Below are positions 56,763 through 64,000 of a stretch of DNA of 64,000 nt, one piece after another. This DNA is from Symbiodinium natans (taxonomy: Eukaryota > Sar > Dinophyceae > Suessiales > Symbiodiniaceae). How positions within the stretch are numbered: the stretch's first letter is position 1; each line of letters begins with the position of its first letter. The notes below the pieces were generated by a model that made no database searches, was not told the DNA's origin, and saw only the letters and a list, made by a program, of their open reading frames with translations. The position numbers were made by a program, and so were the translations under genes. The stretch covers positions 649,817 to 713,816 of the forward strand of contig CAJNDS010000857.1 in assembly GCA_905221605.1 (NCBI GenBank), in the 5' to 3' direction.

Positions 56763-57660
56763 GCTTCGCTACCCAAACCAAAACCAAAGACCAAACCCCC
56801 TGAATAGGTCTGGACTCTCTGGTCTTCTCTGTTTCCACACAATCCCCAAGTGGGCATGGGGGCGCGTGCTACTGCTTCTACTGCCACATGGTTTTGGGCA
56901 CCTCCATTTTCACCCGAAAAAAAAGGTCTGCCCTGGCACGCAATGTAACGGACTTCAGGATCTGCCCTGACCCGCGATTTTGGTACTGAAATCGATGGTT
57001 TTGCCGAAAAGGACCAAAAAAACCCAAAAGAGCCGCTAAAAGGCTCATGCTTCCTTTCGACCATGACCACCATCTTGACAGACCTTATGCTCACAGCTGC
57101 GTGTGCGGTTCTCCACCTGCTGCTTTGCAATGCAGCTGCAGGTAGACCCTCACAAGCAGCTAGAATCCCATGCCTTGCTGGCGAGCCGTTTACCATGGAA
57201 GGCACTATCACTTGCCTGTATGTCGCCACAGCCTGAGTTTCAGACGTTTGTGGCCCTTGGCCCAGTGCAAGTGCCGTACGCTCTGGACTTTCCCACCCCG
57301 TACCCCCCTTGGCTCAAGGCCGCTTTGCTCGAGGTGGTTAAGCCACCAGGGACGCCGAGAAGGGGTGGGAGTCCGTAGCTAAAGTCTGGCTTTGCTTGGA
57401 ACCCTACACGTTGGTAGCGGCCCCCTCTGGGAGCCTGGAGACGTAGGTGTGCTTGATGCTGTGTTTGCTGTGTAGCTGGGGCTTCTTGGCATTGCGCAGT
57501 TCCTTGTGAGCGCCCGCTTGCAAGAAGAATCCAAAGCTTGGCTTTGGATTTCGCACTGTAAACACTTTGCAAGCTGCATTGGCTCCCTTGAGTCTTTGTT
57601 GTTGAGCGCTCGAAAGTTGCGTCAACTGAGCTCTCAGTTGTCCTGCCACCTCTCTCTAAG
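56763..57660. other. Leader or upstream region of the plus-strand methyltransferase element
   Basis: No gene is recognised. TGGTAGCGGCCCC at 57413-57425 shares nine bases with the primer-binding site of element 2 and might be a primer-binding site for the plus-strand element. CCTTGGCTCAAGG at 57308-57320 matches the last ten bases of the dinoflagellate spliced leader. Confidence 0.3.
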
Positions 57661-57900
57661 TCGAGACTGAGAACGCCCGTTCTCTTTCTCTTTGTTTCTC
57701 TTTCTTGCTTCACAAGTGAGACTGAGAACATCCGTCTCTTTCTCTAACGCTTCTCTTTCTTGCAACTTGCTGAGATTGAGAACGCCCGTTCTCTTTCTCT
57801 TACTTTTTTCGCTGTGTTCCCTTTCTTTATGAAAGTTGGAAACGCCTGTCTCCTTCCTTGTTAAGTTGCTGAGTGTGAACGCACGTTCTCTTTCTTGCAA
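57661..57900 (+). repeat. Degenerate repeat with hairpin core upstream of the large plus-strand ORF
   Basis: Five degenerate units of about 45-60 bases each contain GAGAACGCCCGTTCTC or a variant (a 7-bp inverted repeat with a 2-base centre) followed by TCTCTTTCTCTT-type pyrimidines. Cores lie at about 57668, 57723, 57777, 57837 and 57878. They end about 100 bases before the first ATG. A promoter or leader role is inferred. Confidence 0.6.
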
Positions 57901-58001
57901 ACTTCTTTTGGGTGGGAGCTTCTTTACTTTATTTGCACCTTTTGGCAAATTTGTCTTGCGCATTGGCAGTACGGATAGCTTCGGCGTAAGGTATCTGCAC
58001 C

Positions 58002-61000
58002 ATGTCGCAAGATCGAATTAGCAACATCGATGGAAGCGCATTTCAGTGTCTTGCCGACTTTGTGTTGGGTCATCTCACTGAGAATGATGCTCTCTTTGCC
58101 AGAACACCATCAACACATTTGCTGGAGTATCTTGGAGATGGATGCATCGTGTCTACACAAACTATGCAAGAATTGCGCCAAGTGCAGGGCTCAGAGCTCC
58201 AATCTATCTTACTCGTCAACCCTAGTAAGAGTTTCCTTCACAATCTAAGGAAGGGTCTTACACAACAGACGAGTATAACGATCGTGAGTAATTTGCACAG
58301 CTCACTTTCCATATCAGACATCCTCTGTGTACTCTTCAGATGATGAAGATTTCCTTCGTCAAATCCACAGCCTGACGGTTGTTGGTGCCATTGAAGTGCA
58401 GGGCAAGCGGGAACTTGTATATTTGGTCACTTACATTCCCAGCAGCTACCCTGTCCATCACACTTGCTACTACATTGCCATAACGCCTTCCATGAAGCAA
58501 GAAGCCGGCAATACTGAAGTCATTATCGCTGGCACTGTTGGAATATTTGACGAGGAAGTCAAACAGTCGAGACTTTGGACTGGCTCACATTAGGAAGCCA
58601 CAGCAGCCCATTGTTGCGTTAACGGATCAGGAGAATCGATGTGTTGTTTGCCTCAGAGCGCCTAAGATCAGCATAAGTCAACTTCAAGCTCTAATGCTGA
58701 AGGTTGAAGAGATGTATGATAAGGTGCTCAAACAAACTGAAGGCAAATCACAAATTGAGCTCCAGGTCTGGTATCGCTTTGCGCCTCTTGAAGGGATGCC
58801 GGGCAATAGTGTCAACTTCGTTGACCTCCCATATGTTATCAACTCTGCCCGAACTAAGGATGAAGCCTTTCAAGTGCATTGCATTCTCAATCAGCACAGG
58901 CTCATGAATGCGTTCCACACTGCTCCTGGGAAGTATCTGAGGATCTTTGCGGACCCCTATCAGCTGCAGAAGGCTATCTTGGGTCTTCGGCAAAAGCAGC
59001 TCACCATCCCTGACAGCCTCGCGTTGCATGCCGCAAGATTTCACATATGCAATGTGAAGAACTCACAGGAAATCTTTGCTTGGAAGGTGACTCAACCTTT
59101 CAACTCTACAGAGGTTTCTCTGCAGATCACCTTTCACAATTGCACCGGAGACATGCAAGACATTATTCAGGATCTTGAGTACATCAAAATTCCGGTGCAA
59201 TACAGAGGAATCGTACATGTATTAGCTGGCACTGATGTTGTCATACCTGCTGTCCATGTAACTGCTACTGTCGCCGCTGCCGATGTGCTCACCCAATGTC
59301 AATATTTCGACCTTCCTTGTGGAAGAACTGAAGTGCAATTGCTGCAAGAGGTTGTTGATGCCCCAAGATGGAGCAACAAGCCCATTAATCACATTTCCGA
59401 GAACCCTAGAGAACATTTTTTGAATTGCCACTCTGGAAGCGATAAGATTGGGCAAGGAAGATTGATCCATGTCAGAGCAAGGGATGAGTATCACCCCTTG
59501 TCCAAACAACGAATTGCTAGTACAATTTGGCACAAGGATGATCTTGAAACACATTTCCTGATCATTGACAGACAGGCGCCTTACGTTGTTATGACTGGTA
59601 AATGTGAGGATGTTCCCGAACTAGTGAAGCTGCAGAGTGTCCAGACATTTCTCAGCCAAAATGAAGCCTTTCAAGGTTGGAGATTGCCAGAAAACCTTCC
59701 TAAGGCTTCCCAAGAGGATGAAGACTTTACTGCTGAACTGGGATCTATCCAGTACCTGCTTGTCCGCATTACTGGTAAGACTGAACTAGAGATCCCGCTA
59801 GTTCTCAAGAACGGCCAACATCTCGCTTGTCATCCAGGATCTTCTGCGAGTAACAATGTTCTCGTCTCCCTACATCAGGGCGCGCTTCTATTCCTGCCAC
59901 GATGTCACTCATGCGATATCATCAAGTTGATAGGGATTAATACTAGCGTCATCTATGCCTTTAACATCCACACTGATGATAGACTTAAGGCTACTGCAGC
60001 CAATAAGCCGAACAAAGCCAGATGTGCCAATCATCAGGATGGGAAGTCAAGCAAGGTTGCCATAGAGCAATCGGATACTGCCCAGTGCCCGACTTTGCTC
60101 CATGGAAAGCCTCCTGCTGTTAAAGGTGATGATACGGCTGCCAATATGTTACCGGAAAATCCTGCCTCAGCACAGTTGAGTCAAGAAGGTGGGACTGGCA
60201 AAAGAAATATTGAGAGTAGCAAGGAAAAGGTTGAGATTGCTAGAAGACGTAATACTGTCCTAAGGTTCCAGGCGGAAGTCCCGGCCAACGTTCAAGAAGA
60301 AGTGCAAAGGCGCATTGCTGGCCTTTATTGCCCTGTTGCTGCTGCCTATCGGGTCATCTCGTGTGCTCAATGGAACAAAGAGCAATGCCAGCATTACGCC
60401 CCCTTTCCTAAACAAGCAGCTCTTGTCCTTGCTGCGGTTGGATATAATATACGTGAGGCTGCTCGAGCCAAGCTTGCACACATACTTGGTCTGACCTATC
60501 TTCAATTGGCAAGTGCTACACCGTTGGAGCTTCAAAGCTTTACTGAGGTGTATAGTAAGGCCATTTGGGCTATTCCGGCCAAGGAGCAATACACCATGCT
60601 TGTCCAGATCCACTGCAAGTGCTCCATGTGCCAGCAGCCACAGCCCATTCTTGCTCCGCCGTTGCATTCTGAACAGGACTCCTCTGATCAGATCAGTATC
60701 CTCGCTGATCTAGGTCAACTTGCTGACCTTGCGATTGCGTGCATGCAGCAAAACTTGAGCCCTCGCAATGACACGTGCAAACTTGCCATTCAAAGACTCC
60801 CGTCTTTCTTCTGCCTTCTCACACAGAAGACTCAGAAAAGCTCTTTTGCGCAAGTCTGCAAAAGCGAGGCGGATATCCAAAGCTTTCTTGGTAGTACGGT
60901 ATCAGTCATGCAACAGGCATATATTGTCGTTGCACTCGTTCTGCATGATCCAGGCGCTAAGCACTACCTAGTGCTACACCATGCCAAGAACAAGCAGGAG

Positions 61001-61063
61001 ACTCAATTCTTCTTTATGACTCAATCTACGGAGTCCGTAAAGAAAATTTGTGGGCACAATTGA
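58002..61063 (+). CDS. Unidentified large protein, N-terminal part (frame broken twice)
   Basis: Reading starts at the ATG at 58002 (MSQDRISNID). The frame is kept past 58343 only if a 34-nt GT-AG intron (58284-58317) is removed, giving ...TSITI + TSSVYSSDDEDF. Near 58563-58570 the sense passes to another frame by one base (FDEEVKQ to SRDFGLAHIR). The frame then stays open to 61063, about 1020 codons in all. The product is globular, with Cys pairs (CVVCL; HCKCSMC) and a charged low-complexity stretch near 60000-60240. I recognise no domain. Codon use is less GC-rich than in the neighbouring host genes. The sense continues into the methyltransferase frame, so this is probably the front part of one polyprotein. 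Confidence 0.6.
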
Positions 61064-64000
61064 TTAAGGCTGAGCACTACATTGAAGCCATCTTCATCAG
61101 AAGTGTTTGTGCCAATCAGCTTTACCCCGCCACTGCTCTCATTAACTCTTTTAATGAGATTATCCGGCATCATGCTGATCCCAGTGAAAACGCAGAACAG
61201 CATATCAGTAGTGAAACAATCACTATTGAGCAAGCTAAGATAACGAAGGTTGCAAGCTGGGACAGCCCTGTCCCTTCTGCAACCTATATGACCATCACCT
61301 CAGAGGATGATTTTGGCTTGCCTAATCCGTCCTGTGCCCATCTTCTGCCACAAGCCGAGGAATGTAAAAGCGGTACTGAATTTACTCTCGCCCAAAAGGG
61401 CAAACTCGATGAGGAGTCAGAACACCAAGCCAGTGTTAGTCTCCAACCCGACCCTAGTACTGCTCTGGCGACACAACTTGATAGTGCATCTCTTCCTGAA
61501 GTGCACTCCATTGCTACTGATTCCGATGAGGAACAGAGACCGCAAAAACATGAAGTTCAAACTGCGCTGAACTCTGAGAAGAATGGCTCTGATAGGGGCA
61601 GCCAGCCCCTTAAAGCCAAGCCCGACTTGAGCTCTGATTCTCAGATGCGTAGAGTCAAGAAAAGCCTCGATAAGCTTAACAATGCCAAGCCTGTCTCCAA
61701 GAGAAAAGATGGTAAAATTGGAAGCAGGAACAATCAAATTAATGCTGTCTCGTCGGAAGACTGCATACAGGTCGCACTTGGTGTTGAACGTTACATCATC
61801 TTATCGCTTTTTGATGGATGCGGAATATCACGTGCTGTCACCGTTGAATGCCTCAAGCAACAACCTGTTGCGGCTGTGAGTGCAGAAAGTGACAGCGTCC
61901 TTCGCGCCCTCATATGCCATAAGTATGACTATGACAAAAGCCAAAGATGGGCTCTTGACTCGCACCGTGTGCCATCGATCGCAATTGATGACGTTTGGAC
62001 TCTACTTAAAGAGGATTACCGATTGCTGCGTGAATGTTTGTCCTTCCTGGGAAGGATTCATCCACAAAAAACAGCCATCATCATTCCCGCCGGTTCCCCC
62101 TGCCAAGATCTCACGGTTGCAGGGTCCAGCTCAGGTGGATTAGGACTTCTGGGAGACCGCTCGCAACACATGCTTGTCTTATACGCGATTTTGCTTGCAT
62201 TCCAAAGCATTGAACCCAGTATCCTTCAGTGCGCGCACATCTTCCTAGAAAATGCTGGGTCTATGAAGCCCATCCACCAGGGCTTCATTCAGCAGATCTT
62301 CGGAATACGTGATTGTTGCTGCCATCATATTGCTGGAGCTACATTCGGCCATGTTGAAAGGAAAAGAAAATTCTTTACTAGATATGGGCAAATTGGCACC
62401 TTCAGCAATCGCCCCACTCCGTGGTTCCAAGGATGGCGTCCTGTTGCGGAACACATGTGCGGAATAAAACCCCCTGGCGAAAAGCTCAAGCCTTGGCTTC
62501 GTCCCAAACGCTTTGATCGAGAGAGGGGGCTTCGATTGGCTGCTTACTTTTACCACCCCTCTGCCCTTCTTTACCATGTACCCAGCTTCGGCGGAGCTGA
62601 AGCCTTCCAGAGGCAATTCTCACAAGCGGCTAATACCTCCAATGGGGTTCCAAATCTACAATGGGAAAAGTTTGTTCCTGATGGACCCATTGGCCTGCGC
62701 TTTGTAACAGATGTTCAGAAGCTTTCTCTTCAAGCGGACGTCCCAAGCCTTGCAGCAATGGATCGCTTTGCTGAAGCTAATTACGAACTTCTCCGTGCAG
62801 AAAATGCTTTCCTTATCGGTGATAGTGGCATTCCTCCCTTCAGGGTTGCTCACTACAAGGAAATGTTGAGAGATGCTGAGCTCGATATCTGGCTTGCAGA
62901 TGTGGAAGAACACATTAATGATATGTGTATTGCTTCCATTGTTGGGAACTGCTTCTACCCTGGTGCTCTCAAAGCTGCGATCAAACACACATCCCTTCGA
63001 GAGTTACTGAATGAAAACCCCGACAGTCATTGGAAGCCGCTTCCCCTCTCACAGTTTCTCCAATACTGGCCTAGCTATGGCCAACAAGTTCTTGCTGCTA
63101 CTACAGCTGTTAAGCTACAAGACAAGTTTTCGCATAAGTTTCATGCGCCTTTTCCATGCGATGAACTTAATGCTGTTGGCTGGCTCAAACAAGGTTTAAT
63201 TGTCAATAAACCTGTTGTTCTGGAGTATACCCCCGGCCAAGGTAAATTCCAAGGCATTAGAGAGAGCGCGTCCGGCATTCCTAGAGGAATTTCCTTTGTG
63301 ACGGAAACTCGATTCCATCAAACGCAAGACTTATTGCAAGAAAAAGGGATCCCATCGGCCATCCAGCGTGTCTTGCAAATTGTCGACCCTCAATTACAAC
63401 TTTTGTGTGGATCGAGACGCAATGTCATGGCCAATTTGTGCAGAGAGACTGCTGCGAATCTCGGTGCCAAGTTTGCCTTACATTTTCTTGACTTCCCTGC
63501 ACAAGGGTGGTGCCTGATCAGCTTTCTCAAAGCGTTGCATCTTGAGTTTGTCGCGTATAGAGACGAGTTCATCCCTCAATTCCTCCTTGTAAAGGGACAG
63601 CAAAATACTCTCTATGTGCAGCACTTGAAAGATGCCAACGCCGGCAAGAAGTCTCCGCCAGTCGACTTCTTCCTATATGTCGAACAAGATGATCAATGTG
63701 CCTTAGCAATGCTCAATGCTTCCCAGGCTCGTGATACTGTGCATGCGCTTACCCAAGCATCGATCATTGAGGTCGTTGACATTGAACGAAGAGGAGCCAG
63801 CCCTGGCACCTTCCTTCACAAAGTAATCGAAGAGAACAGCCAGCTACCTACGCCTTGTCTGATATTTGAGGGTAACGAAGCTGCCTTGCATTTGCACGGC
63901 CATACTATCCTCTGTTCCCCTTACCTTGGGCAAAGGGAACTCTTTGCGCTCTTCTTAACCCCATACTTTGCTGAGAATTATACCAGTAAAGCCTTTGCTT
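60990..64000 (+). CDS. DNMT3-like C5-cytosine methyltransferase polyprotein (runs off window)
   Basis: The frame is open from about 60990 to the window end (over 1000 codons) without a stop. Similarity of sense (LLYDSIYGVRKENLWAQL) shows it continues the preceding ORF after a -1 shift near 61000. Methyltransferase motifs are motif I LSLFDGCGIS (61801-61830), motif IV GSPCQDL with the catalytic Cys codon at 62101, motif VI FLENAGS (62242-62262) and motif VIII-like GHVERKRKFF (about 62350). The spacing and SLFDG/SPCQDL/ENA pattern are closest to DNMT3. Cytosine methyltransferases inside dinoflagellate retrotransposons have been reported (de Mendoza and co-workers, 2018); this fits that class. 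The 550 residues after the domain have no motif I know. Reverse transcriptase is not seen and may lie beyond 64000. The alternative is a large DNA virus-like relic. Confidence 0.75.

Noticed and set aside
55427-57229. Minus-strand ORF of 600 codons, rich in His and Gly
   Set aside because: It is produced by the GAT microsatellite and the C-rich block; there is no domain and the composition is extreme.

Overview
The window looks like nuclear DNA of a dinoflagellate, probably a Symbiodiniaceae-type genome. Four observations support this. Host genes are broken into very short exons (often 30-110 nt) whose introns start with GC or GA as often as GT. Two 11-base matches to the 3' part of the dinoflagellate spliced leader are present. 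A (CCCTAAA)n telomere-type tract lies inside the window. Retroelements with long polyproteins carry cytosine-methyltransferase-like domains. No bacterial features (operons, Shine-Dalgarno sites, tRNA or rRNA genes, CRISPR) were found.

Layout. Positions 1-9000 hold a minus-strand Ty1/copia-type element (element 1): a 5' ORF with a HAD-like phosphatase fold, then a 2183-codon Gag-Pol with a methyltransferase-like domain between integrase and reverse transcriptase. Positions 9000-21700 are mostly non-coding and rich in minisatellites, with only doubtful exon candidates. Four host genes follow, all on the minus strand: a cGMP/cAMP-dependent protein kinase (PKG-like; at least three cyclic-nucleotide domains plus an AGC kinase; 33158-21772), a short VTA1/LIP5-like gene (38345-37907), an eIF4A-like DEAD-box helicase in about 20 exons (43235-39956), and an intronless alpha/beta hydrolase (45646-44579). 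A 1982-bp non-autonomous element with terminal inverted repeats and a 10-bp target duplication sits inside one PKG intron (30619-32600).

Positions 46388-54078 are a complete, young minus-strand copia element (element 2). It has 136-bp LTRs differing at one base, a 5-bp target duplication GCAAA, a PBS, a PPT, a 5' ORF, Gag-Pol and a small membrane/zinc ORF in the env position. A near-palindrome GGTRTCACC occurs nine times along it.

Positions 54100-57650 hold a degenerate telomere-like tract, about 1 kb of GAT repeats and a C-rich block. From 58002 to the window end runs a plus-strand, virus- or transposon-like coding region of more than 1900 codons. It is interrupted by a possible 34-nt intron and two frame breaks, and its second half contains a clear DNMT3-like C5 cytosine methyltransferase. 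It continues past the window.

How it fits together: the host genes form one unidirectional minus-strand block, as is usual in dinoflagellates, interrupted and flanked by mobile elements. Exon borders were read by eye from frame and family alignment, so they are approximate unless stated otherwise. All family assignments rest on motif recognition, without any search.
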